Source: Ancistrus triradiatus (lineage: Eukaryota; Chordata; Actinopteri; Siluriformes; Loricariidae). Taken from it: a stretch of DNA of 64,000 bases. The notes beneath the pieces are model-generated. The model was not told where the DNA came from and made no database searches. It worked only from the letters and a program-made list of their open reading frames with translations. Shown here one piece after another: positions 41,150-54,215 of the stretch (the stretch's first letter is position 1; every line of letters begins with the position of its first letter). The translations under genes and the position numbers were made by a program. The stretch lies in the NCBI GenBank assembly GCA_025084515.1, contig JAJAGP010000224.1:248001-312000 (forward strand), in the 5' to 3' direction.

Positions 41150-41915
41150 GCTCACTGCGCTTTGTAGTTGTACAATTACAGACTCTAGTCCATCTGTTTC
41201 TCTACATACTTTGTTAGTCCGCTTTACTCTGTTCTCTAAAGGTCAGGACCCCTTACAGGTCAGGTATTTGGGTGGTGGATCATTCACAGCACTGCTGTGG
41301 TGTTCCTTGTAGATGTAAAGTCAGAGACAGTAGCTCATCTGTTACTGAACAGTTTGTTACTCATCCTCTAATCCTTCACCAGTGCTCAAAGGACGCTGCC
41401 TACAGGATGCTGGTGGCTGGACATTTTTGGTTGGTGGACTATTTTCAGTCTAGCAGTGACGCTGTGGTGATTTAAAACTCCAGCAGTGCTGTCATGTCTG
41501 AGACACTCGTACCAGCACAACACACACTTAACACACCACCACATCAGTGTCACTGCAGTGCTGAGAATGATCCACCACCCACTAAAGTCCCTGATCTGTG
41601 GTGGTCCTGTGGGGGTCCTGACCATTAAAGATTTACATTTACATTTACATTTACAGCATTTAGCAGACGCCCTTATCCAGAGCGACTTACAAGTGATACA
41701 GTCTTACAATCCAAGCAATTGTGGGTTAAGGGTCTTGCTCAAGGACCCAACAGTGGCAGCTTGGCAGAGGTGGGATTTGAACCCTGGACCTTCTGGTCCA
41801 TAGCCCAGTACCTTATCCACTGGGCTACCACAGTCCAGTAATGGCAACTAACAAAGTATGTAGAGAAACAGAAGGACTAAAGTCTGTAATTGCAGAACTA
41901 CAAAGTGCAATGGTC
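41150..41915. mobile_element. Family M element split by a SINE
   Basis: Left end CACTGCGCTTTGTAGTTGTA at 41153 and right end GAACTACAAAGTGCAATG at about 41897-41914 are inverse. CATCTGTTTCTCTACATACT and its inverse AGTATGTAGAGAAACAGA sit at the same inner distances. The SINE at 41629-41838 falls between TGACCATTA and the right arm. Confidence 0.75.
41629..41838 (-). mobile_element. tRNA-derived SINE, family S, reverse, nested
   Basis: Tail repeat ATTTACATTTACATTTACAG at the left, then GCATTTAGCAGACGCCCTTA, GGGATTTGAACCCTGGACC and CCACTGGGCTACCACAGTCC (reverse A box). The best-preserved copy here. Confidence 0.88.
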
Positions 41916-42937
41916 AATAAAATAAAAAAGAATAAGCACCGAAACATATAGAATGGCTAAGACCTTTGCACAGTACTGCGTGCGTGCAAGTGTGGGTAAT
42001 GGGTATTGCTGTAGGTTGGACACATGGGTTCTAACTTTATTCCTGCTTGCTTTTCAGTGTCACAGGGGTCCGTCACTGAGCTAGCAAGGGCTGGGGGATT
42101 ATACCCCAACTGGCCCCCTTCTAGTGGTAGCCTAGTAAAAATGTAGTAGGTATATTCTGCCTTGATGATCCTTAACATAAAGTAAACTGCTCATCCCTCC
42201 ATTTACGTTTACAAATTTACGCAGTTTAACTTTGGCATTACGTTCTGTGAAACCGAAATGGACGTTGACCGGACATTACCATCGTCAATTAGTATTTTAT
42301 AGAAACATGATATTGATTACAATGCAATATAAACTACGGTATTATTATGCCTTGTATCTTTTATAAAACTGAAATGAAAAACTTAACCGAAAACGAAAAG
42401 GATTGTTTTGCGCCTGCCTTCTAGACTGTGATTCTTTTTCAGTCATCAGGGTCGCAACGTACTGGTTTTCTTTTTACTCTCTGACGTAAAATCAGACTTA
42501 TATGTAAAATATAAGACCGATTTTATTTGCTATTTTAATATACAGTACCTTGGAGTTAAAAGCGGACGGACATTGTTCGATGGCCGTGAAACGGGCGCAT
42601 ACTTGTGTACTTATATAACTCCCCTTACCAACTGTTTTTTTTTATTTTCCTTATGAGACTTTTGTCTGCATCAGGTAATGTATCTCCATCAGCAGTTTTT
42701 TCGAAAAGCAAAGCTGATATTTAAGGTTGGAAGCATTCTTTGTAAATATTGCTCGTAAAGCCTTGTTAACTCACATTTGTAATGGTTCCTTTAGAGTTAG
42801 TGTGTTTAATGTGGCGTCCATTTTCTTTTCTTGTGTTCAAACAGTGTATACAACTGAAGTAAACAACCAGAGGTTCTGATATACATTTCTAAGTTTGGTA
42901 AGCTCAAATCCTAGGGTCTTAGTGTGAATACAGCGTA

Positions 42938-43809
42938 ACGTGGGTGCTTGAAAGTTTTGTGACTCCCCACACACACCCTTTTTTTTGTTTTGACTTTGGT
43001 CATTCCAAAACAAAACTTTATCTTCTTTATTTGTCCACAAGAACGCTTTTTGTTTAGGTTTGGTTTTCCTTGCTGCATGCGCATGACCCCACCTTCCCTT
43101 GAGAATGCTCGGAATATAATTTCAGAATTCATTGTTCCACCATCATGATGCAAGCCGTCTGTTCCAGATGCCAGCAAAACAGGCCAATCTAGAATACTAA
43201 TACCACCACCATGTTTCACAGATGGGATAACGGTTCTTTCCTGGAATGCAGTTTTTTCCTTTCTCCAAACGTAACTCTTTTTTCTTTTAACCAGAAAGCT
43301 ATATTTTTGTGGCCTCACCATCCACAAAACATCTTCCAAAGCCTTCTGGCTGGTCCCGTGAATCTTTAGCCAACTGCAGATGGGCAACAATGTTTTTTTA
43401 TGGAGAGCAGTTTGGCGTTCTCTCTTGCAGCCCTGCCATGCACACCATTGTTTGTTCAGGTGTTTCTTGTCTTCTGATGGTGGACTCAATGAACATAACA
43501 TTAGCCAATGTGAGAGAGGCCTTCAGTTGCTTAGAGGTACCCTGGGTTCTCAGAAATCTCCTTGGTTCGTGCATGATACACTTTCCCCCATTAACAACTT
43601 CCACAAACAACGTGGAACATGTGACACATTGTGGAAAGAACAACTTTGATAGATTCCTGGTACTTTAAATAAAAACAGGGGTGCCCACCTCAAACCTGAT
43701 TGAAAATCCCATGTTTACACTCCTGACTCTAATTCACCTTCAATTTACTACTGAGAACTGCAGAAATATAGAAAATGTCTACGGTTCACAACATTCAAGC
43801 ACCCCTGTA
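42938..43809 (-). mobile_element. Tc1-like element, shortened (family D)
   Basis: Left GTGGGTGCTTGAAAG, right CATTCAAGCACCCCTGTA (inverse). The minus-strand frame 42911-43501 contains KIHGTSQKALEDVLWMVRPQ, then WRKEKTAFQERTVIPSVKHG and GGGISILDW, a Tc1-type core in which the usual WSDET motif has changed to WMVRP, so the first Asp is gone. The C-terminal part is missing. Confidence 0.75.
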
Positions 43810-44929
43810 TACTTGTGTATGATTCACCCCACTGTATCACTTCCCTCATACACAGCCAGTCATGCATGTAATAACTCCATAACCTGACCAGAAAGCAGCA
43901 TCAGGACTTGAATTTGAGTCACGGCGGTGATAAGCTAGTGTTAGATCGCTGCACCACCCAAGCACAACTGACCTGAGTAATACCATGGGGAGTTAATAAC
44001 ACTGTGAGCAATACTAATTTGAACTAATATTTACTGCAGTGTTTCTGCATCAGTGCTCTCATTTGTTGTTCTAAACAGTGTTAGTGTTGTTAGGGCGTCA
44101 AAGCTGCTGTCAGCTGTGGTTTCCTATTGAAACTACTCAACTTCTGCACAACTTCTGCCTTTAAACCACTGACAGAGGCAGATCTAGGGTTGGATTCTTT
44201 GTGGGTGTGGTTTCTTAGTGTGTGCATCTTGGTGTGGGTGGATTTAACCATGTGAACTTTTGACCCACGTTCCCATGCTCTGTTATTGTGGGCAGGCCTA
44301 ACACTGATATGAATTCCAGCTAATGGAAATGGCAGTTCCTGATGGCCTGGGATAATGAAGGTTGTGTTTGTTAGCATGGCTATCACCCTGACATGTCTGT
44401 GGCTGTCTATCCTTGTCTATAACCAGCAGTAACATTTTCTGTGACTTGTCCCACAGTAGCATTTCTGTTGGTTTAGTCCACTGTTGCATTTACACATTGA
44501 ATTAACATGGATGCCCAACACTATTTCACCAGTTCATGGTTTGTCCGTCCCAGACTTTCAGTAGGTGCTCTCACCTACATTCAACATGTCAACAATGAGA
44601 ACTGACTGTTTGCTTACTGACTCAGACTTTATCTATCCCAGCCCTTGATATGTGTAACTGTAATGAGACAATCAATGCTTTTTATTTGATCTGTGAGTGT
44701 GGGAACCAGAGCACCAAGTGCAAACACCACACAGCCGGAATCTGAGATTAGAATTGAACTGGGGATCTCTGGAGCTGTGAGTAAATGTGTCTTTCGATGT
44801 ATGGAAAATGGGTTGTAAAAGCAGATGTTAATGATTGGCAAAAAAGGAGTGATCTTATTTGGTCATGCCAAAGACCAGGGTGTGAAGGAAGTAGCTGTCT
44901 ATCAAAGCGTAGGGTTATATAGGTCTAAC

Positions 44930-45800
44930 AGTAGTGGCAAAAATCGCACTCTACAGGAAATTCTCGTCAGAATTTGTGGCTGAAAGACGAAACTGAGAGA
45001 CAGATAACAGGATTTGAATAATAAACGCTTCCATGCAAGAATTGCTTTTAGAAGTCAACACTAGTTGTTCACAACCAATTTCTGAAAAAACACTGCGCAG
45101 GGAGGTGCATACCATGAACATATGGAGCAGAGTGGCACGCAGGAGGCCTTTGCTCACTTCTGCTCACAAAGTTGCCTGGTGACAGTGGACAAAAAGACAC
45201 AAAAATTGAAATGCTCATGACTGGAAACGTTATCTGGTCAGATGAGCCTCATTTCTACATGTATGTGAATGATGCTAGGCGTCGTGTTCATTGAAGACCT
45301 CAGGAAGCCTTCAATGACTGCGTACAAGCTGTGGTTCAAGCTGGAGGAGGTTCTGTGATGTTCTGGGGATGTTTTAATGATGTCGAAATGGGTCCTTTGG
45401 TTGAGGTGACAGTAAATTTGACCCACAGTGCCTACACTGAGCTTTTGGACCACGAGGTTGTGTCTTTTGCTCATTATCATACCGAGCAACATAACATTCC
45501 TATCCCTGTATTTCAAGATGACGCATTCACAGGGCTGCAAATGTGACTGATTGGCATGATGAACATTCAGGAGCAGCCACAGATCTGGACTGGCCTGCAA
45601 AATCCCCAGATGTGAATCCTCATGAAAATCTGTGGGACTGGCTGGAACAACGAGAAAGACCTCAGTTAAGGCAGCCACGAAATCTGGCTGATGGTTTTTG
45701 GTGATGCAAATTGAATTGTAGCTCTTATTTGTCCTCATAGAGGTATTAGTACGTTTCAGTCCCAGGTAAACTCATTTTTTTGTCCGGGTCAGCTTATTAT
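44930..45800 (+). mobile_element. Tc1-like relic (family F)
   Basis: On the + strand: VIWSDEPHFYMYVNDARRRV (about 45231-45290), with the first catalytic Asp, then GGGSVMFWGCFNDVEMGPLV (45346-45405), VFQDDA (second Asp) and, in another frame, WPAKSPDVNPHENLWDWLEQ with the final acidic position. In-frame stops interrupt it at 45294 and 45543. Ends were not found with certainty. Confidence 0.78.
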
Positions 45801-46061
45801 AGTGAGGTGTTTTTTCGGAACGGAGATAAATACCAAACTCTGAGCTTGGAACTGAACTTATCATGGTTTCATTGCATATTATATAGGAATAGCCGTCTAC
45901 AAGCGGTTTATATGTCTTAATTATGCAATTCTAGACAGATATTAAGCAGCCAGTTTCTTAGTGTAAGTGCTGGAAAACAGCAGTTTCATGAGGGGTTACA
46001 CTCCAGAACCTCCACTTGAACCATGACCAGGATACGCATGGGCAAAAGTGAATGCTTGCTT

Positions 46062-46080
46062 TTGCTTTGCTTTGCTTTGC
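46062..46080. repeat. (TTTGC)n short repeat
   Basis: Four TTTGC units. Confidence 0.8.
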
Positions 46081-46286
46081 AATATAATACAACACTTTTC
46101 AGCTTTTACTATATAGCATTTAAGAATAACATGTTGTTTTTAAACAAAACAATAACAGTCCTATAATTATGTAGAATAAGATGTATAGGTAAGTTTACTA
46201 TTTGTTAGTCCTCCCTGTTTATATAAATTCAAAATGTGAATAATCAAAAACTCTCCTCAACTGAGTCCATATTCCTTTTTTTGCTA

Positions 46287-47616
46287 CAGTGGGGCAAAAG
46301 TATTTTAGTCTCAGCCTCTGATTGTGCAGGTTCACCTACTTAGAAAAAGCTGAGAGAGGTTCTTTATTTCATCATAGGTACACTGCAACTTGAGAACAAA
46401 ATGAAAATATTCAGGAAATCACATTGTACCGATTTTTTAAAGAATTTAAATGTAAATTATGTGGAATTATTGTATTTTGGATCACCCACTAACAAGCAAG
46501 ATTTCTGGCTCTCTCAGAACCTTTAACCAAAAAGCTGTCGAAGGGCACCAGAAGAGAAAATTTGTATACTGCACAAGGCTTGGAGTAGGAATCTACAATA
46601 GGCACGCCGGTGGGTGTGGAATAAATCAACTGTGGGAGCAAGTGTAAGACCACATGGAAGACAAACAAGACCATGGATAATCTCCCCCTCGATCTGGGGC
46701 CCCATCAAGAGCTCATCTCATCCTCGTGGGATCAAATGATATGAGAACGGTGGCAAAAATTCCAGAACTACACGGATAGGACCTGATGATGACCGCAGAG
46801 AGCTGGACAAAGTAACCGAGGCTACCATCAGTAACACACTATGCCCGAGAGGGCTCAGATCCTCGTGGCCAGCGTGTCCCCCCCCTGCTTAAGCCAGTGA
46901 CATGTCGCCGGCCCATCTGAAGTTTTGCCAGAGAGCTGATGGATGATCCAGAAGAGGATTGGGGGAAAGCAATGTGCTCAATGAAACCAAAAGAAACTTT
47001 TTTGGGGTAAAAATCAACTCGTCGTGTTTGGAGGAAGAAAAATGCTGAGTTGCATCCCAATAACACCATACCTACTAGGGATGGAAACATCATGGCTTTG
47101 GGGCTGTGATGAACGCGGCCATGTAGTGTGAGATTTAAAAGCCAAACCCTCCTTCCATCAGTTGAGGCATTGAAAATGGAATGTTCCCAAACACACACCG
47201 CTCGGGCATTAAAGCAGTGGCTCCGTAAAGCATTTCAAGGTCCTGGAGTGGCCTAGCCAGTCTCCCAGACCTTCAGCCACCCTAGAAAATTTGTGGAGGG
47301 AGTTTAGAAGTCCGTGTTGCCCCGCAACCGCCCCAAAACATCACCTGCTCAGAGGAGATCTTCTGGATGAATGGCAAATACCAGCTACCGTGTGTCCCCA
47401 CCTGGTGAAGACCTACCGGGGACGTTTGACCTCTGTCATTGCCACAAAGGTTACGTTCAAAAGTATTGAGTTTTGAACCTTTGTTATTGACCAACGGACT
47501 TATTTTCCCCATTATTTAAATTAAATTAAATTTCTTTAAAATCCGGAACATGGTGATTTCCTGAATTTTTTTTCTTATTTTGTCTCTCATAGTTGACGTG
47601 GTACATTTGCCCACTG
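46287..47616 (+). mobile_element. Tc1-like element, heavily worn (family A)
   Basis: Left CAGTGGGGCAAAAGTATTTT after TA (46285-46286), right TTGCCCACTG before TA (47617-47618). CGGGGACGTTTGACCTCTGT near the right end matches the 2310 copy. Transposase is broken by many indels and homopolymer runs. Confidence 0.78.
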
Positions 47617-50194
47617 TACATCATCCTAAGATCCCAACACTGTCCTATCCGAACCTTGAAACTTGATCATCTATAGATGGGCTAAGGGGCTAGTATCTTA
47701 GACCTTTGCGCCACCTGAGCACGTCACCGAAGTGGCAGAGTTTTTTTAAACTGGCCATTGTGGCAGTTGCCCAGCTTGAATTGAATAGCACTTAAGTCAT
47801 AACATATGGCTGCAGTCTGAATACTGACATTCTTATTGTTAGAATAACTCCTCTCCATTTCTCCTTATTTTTTCTTTTCCTTTTGCGATTTTCAGTCAGA
47901 GAGAAATGATATTTTTCTACTACTTTAAATCCAGTTGTTCTTTGTGGATTTTGGAACTAAATCTATCATCTATTTCATTTCCTACACAAATACTTCTGCA
48001 CTAACGAATAACAACCAGGCAAGCCATACACACTTTCATATAACTGCATCCTGGTAGAGTTCATAACTCTTTGAGATGACAAGAAGAACGTGTTAGTTTC
48101 TCATAAAGTGTATGTGTGCAACAGGAAATGGCTTAATATAGATATGTGGGATATATTGACTTCTCTTTAGTTCTCACTTTATCTCACAGTCTAGCACTGC
48201 AGAGTCTATGAGAGAGTCGGCAAAGTCTACCCTATTGTAGGGACTTTTTAAGAAGTATTAAGACGCTAAGTGTGTCATTCTGCCGAATGGGTGCCATTTG
48301 CTTGATGTAACTCTTAAAAGTGAAATTTCATTTTTTATAGTTTTTCATCACTAAATCTAACAACACACATTTAACTATTAATAATGAGTATTGGTCAATC
48401 AAGCAACTTTATTTTATTTGTACATGGTTTCTCCTGTTACTGTTAGTAATAGCATTAGGACAGTGTGCACAGTCTAATGATTTACCAAAAAAACTGTATT
48501 TATAGAATAAACAAATAATATCTAAAAATAATTTCGGTAATAGGATAATAAGTTCAGATTGACCTTCTCAGTCATGGTTACAATATCATTAAATATATCG
48601 GAAAAAATAAGAGAGAACTTACTTTTGGCCTTCCCATGGTCTTTAGAAGATCCAGAGGATATAACTATATCTAACCTATTGAACATGTGACTTGGTATGT
48701 TCCATAATTTTCAGAAATGGGAATGTATTAGAAGAACAGCACTGGGGACATGACTAAAATGTGTACTTTAAAGTAAAATATTATGGATTTCTTGAGAAAA
48801 AAAAAAGTATAGATGGGATATGGAGTTATTCAACAATGGAAAATTTTAATCATTACATCTAATGTAATGTTAGGGATCAGGGACAGCTAACAAAATACTA
48901 TTTTCCAGTGTTCTAGATAGTTTTTAGTATGTTTTAAATTATATACCTAAAATTTGCAGTTGCGTCACTGTGCATGACACTTTGCTTAACAATAAAATGT
49001 TGTTGTTTTTTCTGGGGATGGAAATGGCACCCATTCAGTGGAATGGCTTAAGTATTAGTAACAGTACAGAAAGTTTACTAGTCTAGACTAGTTATAGCTG
49101 ACTCGCAGTGAGACATAGTCATAACAGTGAGTGATTTCCCTCACTTTGTTGAACATGCAACTGATAAAGCTTTCTGCTTTCTGTTTGACTTATGCTGCTG
49201 TAAGACATGAATTACCCTCTGGGATTAATAATGTGATCTATCTTTCTATATATAAAAAGCATATAACTCCAATATTGGCCAAGTGTATTAGAATTGTTTG
49301 CTTCTTCGCATACATCCCAACTAACCCTCCTCACACACACACATCATACAACTATTAAAGAAATCATGGGTCAGAGATTAGAGTCACACATTTACACAGC
49401 AACCCACATAACAATTATATGGATTAAGGACACAGCTTTGGTATGGCAGAAGGTTACCACCAACTGACTACCACTAACCATTGGGAATTCTGAATTCAAA
49501 CCTAGCCTTGTCACTGGCACACAATCCTCAAAACAGTCTTCTCTATATCCTTAAAACAAATTGTAAGACAGTTTATATCATTCACAAAGAAGAAAATGTT
49601 TTAGAGCCCACAGCATGCCTTGTGGTGTATGTGGTGTAATGCCATCCTTTCACATGTTTAAACAGGATTAAGTCATACCACATAACCCGTACATAGACCA
49701 ATGACTGCAGAACGGTAAGATTGTTTCCTCCCTCTGATGTAGTTTAATTACTTTAACCAAACAACAGTCAAGTAAGTGCACAAGTAATGCTACATATTTT
49801 TTATAGAATTTGCTGAGCCTATTCAGTTTCTGCTCTAGAATACTGGCCCTACAGAATATGAATACCATAATGTGAAGCTATGCTTCTCAAACTTTCTATT
49901 AGATAGGTTGGACCAGTAGCCAAAAACAGGTTCTCCTAGGCTACATACATGTATTAATGGTTATAAAGTGCGTGACCTGCACTTGTGTCACAGGCAAACC
50001 ATGGAGCACAAATAGTAAACACAGTACCACTGCTGTAGCCAAAATAATTCCAATGTGAAAGCGAAAACTTTACTGACACTAAAGACATTAATGCCGCACA
50101 TGTCTTGTATGCTCCAGTGTTTCTAAACAAAATTAGTGTCTATTTGTGAGATAAACTGACACGGCTGAGGGTGGGGGGTGTAAATAATAACATA

Positions 50195-51776
50195 CAGTGG
50201 GGCAAAAAGTATTTGGTCAGCCACTGATTATGCAAGTTCTCCTACTTAGAAAGATGAGAGATGTCTGTAATTTTCATCATAGGTACACTTCAACTATGAG
50301 AGACAAAATGAGAAGAAAAAAAATCCAGGAAATCACATTGTAGGATTTTTAAAGAATTTAATTGTTAATCATGGTGGAAAATAAGTATTTGGTCAATAAC
50401 AAAAGTTCAACTCAATACTTTGTAACATAATCTTTGTTGGCAATAACAGAGGTCAAACGTTTCCTGTAAGTCTTCATCAGGTTGGCACACACTGTAGCTG
50501 GTATTTTGGCCCATTCCTCCATGCAGATCTCCTCTAGAGCAGTGATGTTTTGGGGCAACACGGACTTTCAACTCCATCCACAAATTTTCTATGGGGTTGA
50601 GGTCTGGAGACTGGGTAGGTGCCACTCCAAGTACCTTGAAATGGCTTTTTATTGGAGCCACTCCTTCGTTGCCCAAGACGGTGTGTTTGGAATCGCGTGT
50701 CATGCTGGAAAGGACCCAGCCACGTTCCATCTTCAATGCTCCCACTGATGGAAGGAGGTTTTGGCTTAAAATCTAACAATACATGGCTCCGTTCATTCTT
50801 CCCTTAACACGGATCAGTCGTCCTGTACCCTTTGCAGAAAAACAGCCCCAAAGCATGATGTTTCCACCCCCATGCTTCACAGTAGGTATGGTGCAACATT
50901 CTTCTTCCTCCAAACACGGCAAGTTGAGTTTTTACCAAAAAGTTCTATGTTGGTTTCATCTGACCACATGATGTTCTCCCAATCCTTTTCTGGATCATCC
51001 ATATGCTCTCTGGCAAACTTCAGACAGGCCTGGACATGTACTGGCTTAAGCAGGGGGACACGCCTGGCACTGCAGGATCTGAGTCCCTCTCAGCGTAGTG
51101 TGTTACTGATGGTAGCCTTGTTACTTTGGTCTCAGCTCTCTGCAGGTCATTCATCAGGTCCCTCCGTGTACTTCTGGGATTTTTGCTCATCCTTCTCAGG
51201 ATCATTCTGACTCTACGGGATGAGATCTTACGTGGTGCCCCAGATCGAGGGAGATTATCAATGGTCTTGTATGTTTTCCATTTTCTTACAATTGCTCCCA
51301 CAGTTAATTTATACACACCCACCTTCTTGCCTATTGTAGATTCACTTTTTCCAGCCTGGTGCAGGTCTACAATTTTCATTCTGTTGTCCTTCGACAGCTC
51401 CTTGGTCTTGAGTTTGGAGTCTGACTGTTTGAGGCTATGTACAGGTGTGTTTTTTAGAGATAACGAGGTCAAACAGGTGCCATTAATACAGGTAAGGAGT
51501 GGAGGACAGAAGATCTTCTTAAAGAAGTTGTTACAGGTCTGTGAGAGCCAGAAACCTTGCTTGTTTGTGGGTGACCAAATACTTATTTTCCACCATGATT
51601 TACAATTAAATTCTTTAAAAATCCTACAGTGTGATTTCCTGGAATTTTTTTTCTAATTTTGTCTCTCATAGTTGAAGTGTACCTATGAGGAAAATGACAG
51701 ACCTCTCTCATCTTTCCAAGTAGGAGAACTTGCACAATCAGTGGGTGACTAAATTTTTTTTTTTTTTGCCTCACTG
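50195..51776 (-). mobile_element. Tc1-like element, nearly full length (family A)
   Basis: The best copy in the window: 1.58 kb with about 200-base inverted repeats, left CAGTGGGGCAAAAAGTATTT and right end ...TTGCCTCACTG, flanked by TA (50193-50194, 51777-51778). Transposase lies on the minus strand. Confidence 0.9.
50407..51472 (-). pseudogene. Tc1-like transposase, frameshifted
   Basis: The N-terminal part (51472 to about 51100) reads KTKELSKDNRMKIVDLHQAG, then GKKVGVYKLTVGAIVRKWK and RRVRMILRRMSKNPRSTRRD, the paired helix-turn-helix of Tc1 transposases. The C-terminal part (50745-50407) has SPDLNPIENLWMELKVRV with the final Glu. Between them frames change several times, and the QHDNDPKHT motif has become SSMTRDSKHT, losing its Asp. 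Not functional. Confidence 0.88.
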
Positions 51777-51959
51777 TATATAATATGCTCCACTGCAAAT
51801 TTAAATTGCCAACCACTGCAAGTGACACCACTGTCTTTTACGTGAGTGCAGGACTATGTTAAACCGAGCGAAATTAACCAAAGAAGAATGTGACAAAAAA
51901 ACTTCAGCTTCATGTCCCCTGTGATCTGGACTGGATTATGGAGGTATGGAAAGTAAAGT

Positions 51960-52090
51960 AAGTAGGTGGCATACTGGTGCTGTGGTTTCTGCTGTCCATT
52001 CACAGCTCCAGAGACCCAGGTGTGAGTGCTGGCTTGCCTTGGTTTCTCTCAAATTTTAAAGACATGCGCTTCTGTGTGTTTGTGTGTGTA
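51960..52090. repeat. tRNA-like repeat fragment
   Basis: CAGAGACCCAGGTGTGAGTGC resembles a worn B box; similar to the repeat near 31080 (AGAGACCCAGGTTCGAGTC). Low information. Confidence 0.35.
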
Positions 52091-52299
52091 TGAGATATTG
52101 TGGATGTGACTTGGACTGGCACGTTAACAACCAGGGATGATTCCTGTCTTGCCACTGACAAAAAGGCCACACACAACCGTGAATTAAGCGTTTAGGGATA
52201 AATAAATGTATGGAAAGTGAATGCGTATTTTCAACAATATCCTCTATAGAATAGGTAAAGGGAATCAGATTCTGGGAAACACTACGGTACAAGATTGTA

Positions 52300-52802
52300 T
52301 ACAACACGAATCAGCAAGGCAAGGTACGAAATAATGGATTCAACGCTTTTTCAAAGCGCTCACGCCTAGTAGGGATCCATGTGTTGTGTCCCAAATTTCT
52401 GCTGTATAGACTTTAGGTGCATGCGTACCCTAACTTACTAGCACACTTTGTACAGTTCGATGAAGACACGTCCCTTTAGGGCGGGGATAGGGAGTAAGAG
52501 GCAGACGCAAGGCGATCCACGTCCGCTAACCGGGACGCTGGTTAATCTTTCACGACGCCGTTGGACGAGCTGGACTCGTTAGCTATTTGTCCTCATTTTC
52601 TTTAGTATTTTTATAGACCTTTATTTCACAAGTAAAACGGCTGTTCATTTACTCTTTTAATTGGCTGGGTTTGCTTCAGCACCATAGGGAATCGTTTGAG
52701 CGGAGTGACGTTAGCTAATAAGCCTAGTCAGTTAAGGATAACGAGCAAATGTGGCTTTGAAAAGGTGACCCAGAGCTGGTTTGTAGCTGATCACACATTG
52801 AG
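52300..52802 (+). promoter_or_regulatory. CpG-rich promoter-like region
   Basis: CpG pairs are far denser here than in the rest of the window (for example TCCACGTCCGCTAACCGGGA and CACGACGCCGTTGGACGAGC). There is a GC box GGGCGGGG at 52479-52486, an inverted CCAAT (ATTGG) at 52660-52664 and a CRE-like TGACGTTA at 52706-52713. In vertebrates such islands mark promoters. No TATA box is obvious. By human gene order, the gene starting here would be itgb1. Confidence 0.6.
52715..52802 (+). other. Possible 5' noncoding exon (start uncertain)
   Basis: The CpG-rich region ends in CATTGAG|GTAAGT (donor at 52803), a near-perfect splice donor. The only ATG near it (52770) opens a three-codon frame that stops at once, so the exon would be noncoding, as is the first exon of human ITGB1. 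Transcript start cannot be read from sequence. Confidence 0.45.
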
Positions 52803-54023
52803 GTAAGTATTTAATTAAAACTAAAGAAAAGCTTGTTTAAACCACTTGTTACACCGCACAAGGACGTTGTATCCAGTGTTGTGGAGGCGTTAAAAAAATC
52901 TCTATTGTTGCCTGTGGGGTCGCGATAAACTTGGGTGGGGTGTTCAATGGCCATGAGAAACACGGACACACTGTTTTCGAGCTTAACTGCTAGCTGTTTA
53001 ATTTCAGTTTAAGATATATATGAAGTTGAATTTGTGTTTAAATTAATTTTTGTAGAATTTTCTGTAGCTTTGTGGTGATGTCTTAGTGTCGTCCTGCTGT
53101 GTCCCAACCCCTCCACCCCATGGCTGCAAGTTAATGTTGCTTTATTTGGTAGTAGGTCGCTTGCCAGTAATACGTAAGACGCCCCGTCCGTTATCCGGCT
53201 TTCAGTAGAAACACTGTTCTGTCTGCAAATTTTCATCTCATTCTCTATTGTCAACCACAAATGTTTTATCTGATGGTATGTTTATTTGGGGAATCTGAAA
53301 ACTACCATTAAGTGAGAAGGTTTTTGTAGAGTTGGCATATCAAATGACAGCATTGGGAAAACTCATGGAACACAGCACTCACTTTGGGGATAAACTCTAT
53401 TCTAAGTATTAACAAGGATGCGGTGTGTTTTATAACCTATGGGAGGAACTGATGGATCCCGTTATACTAGTCATGATGTGTTATAGGTTAGTGAAATCAG
53501 TATCTCTCTGTGGTTGATATTTCAGGAATGATTTGATGGTGTTTGAGCTAGATTCTTCTTATATTAGTGCATGGTTTATTTTTAAATCCTTGCCTTTTTC
53601 CATGTCTGGAATTCCAAACTGCAGGCCTGGATTCTCTAAAACCTCTGACTCAACCTTCCCATCCCCCAGGTTAGGGATTTCCCTTCCAGGCTTGACTGAT
53701 TTAGGTTGCTCATCAAACAGCACCAGTGTCTCCTAAAACTTGATCTGGGGGACTCAGATCTGGGGGCTGAGTGGTATGAAAACTAAACTTTACCTGCTTC
53801 CAGTTTTCCCCTGTTTTGAGGGGGAAGATGCAAAACCTCATACCTCAAAATGTACTTTTAATGGAAGCCTAGGGGTGTCATTGATAGGGTACATCAGAGT
53901 TTAAAAATTGCTATAGAACCAATTTAATTTGCGCATACTTGTAACCTGAGTTCTGGCCCATACAAATAATCAAACGATGAAGTAGAATAGGGTTGAATCT
54001 GCAGTGACTTTGGTACTCTATGG

Positions 54024-54215
54024 ACTCTGGTAGCCTAGTGGTTAAGGTATGGGACTATGGACCAAAAGGTCCAGGGTTCAAATCCCACCTCTGCCAAGCT
54101 GCCACTGTTGGGTCCTTGAGCAAGACTCTTAAATTGCTTGGATTGTAAGAATGTACCAGTTGTAAGTCGCTCTGGATAAGGGTGTCTGCTAAATGCTGTA
54201 AGTGTAAATGTAAAA
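54024..54215 (+). mobile_element. tRNA-derived SINE, family S
   Basis: TGGTAGCCTAGTGGTTAAGG, CAGGGTTCAAATCCCACCTC, CTGCCACTGTTGGGTCCTTG and TCTGCTAAATGCTGTAAGTG. Nearly full length; lacks a few bases before AATTGCTTGG. Confidence 0.85.

Larger units (their letters stand above)
41056..52300. other. Region between nrp1 and the next promoter
   Basis: No gene recognised. Contains a family M element with a SINE inside (41150-41915), four Tc1-type relics (42938-43809, 44930-45800, 46287-47616, 50195-51776) and long plain stretches (41916-42930, 43810-44920, 47620-50190) without clear protein or RNA signals. Confidence 0.7.

Noticed and set aside
41629..41838. tRNA-like sequences with A and B boxes (here and at 13999, 17173, 23578, 24658, 54024)
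   Set aside because: They lack a cloverleaf with matching acceptor stem and carry a shared non-tRNA body and tail, so they are SINEs, not tRNA genes.
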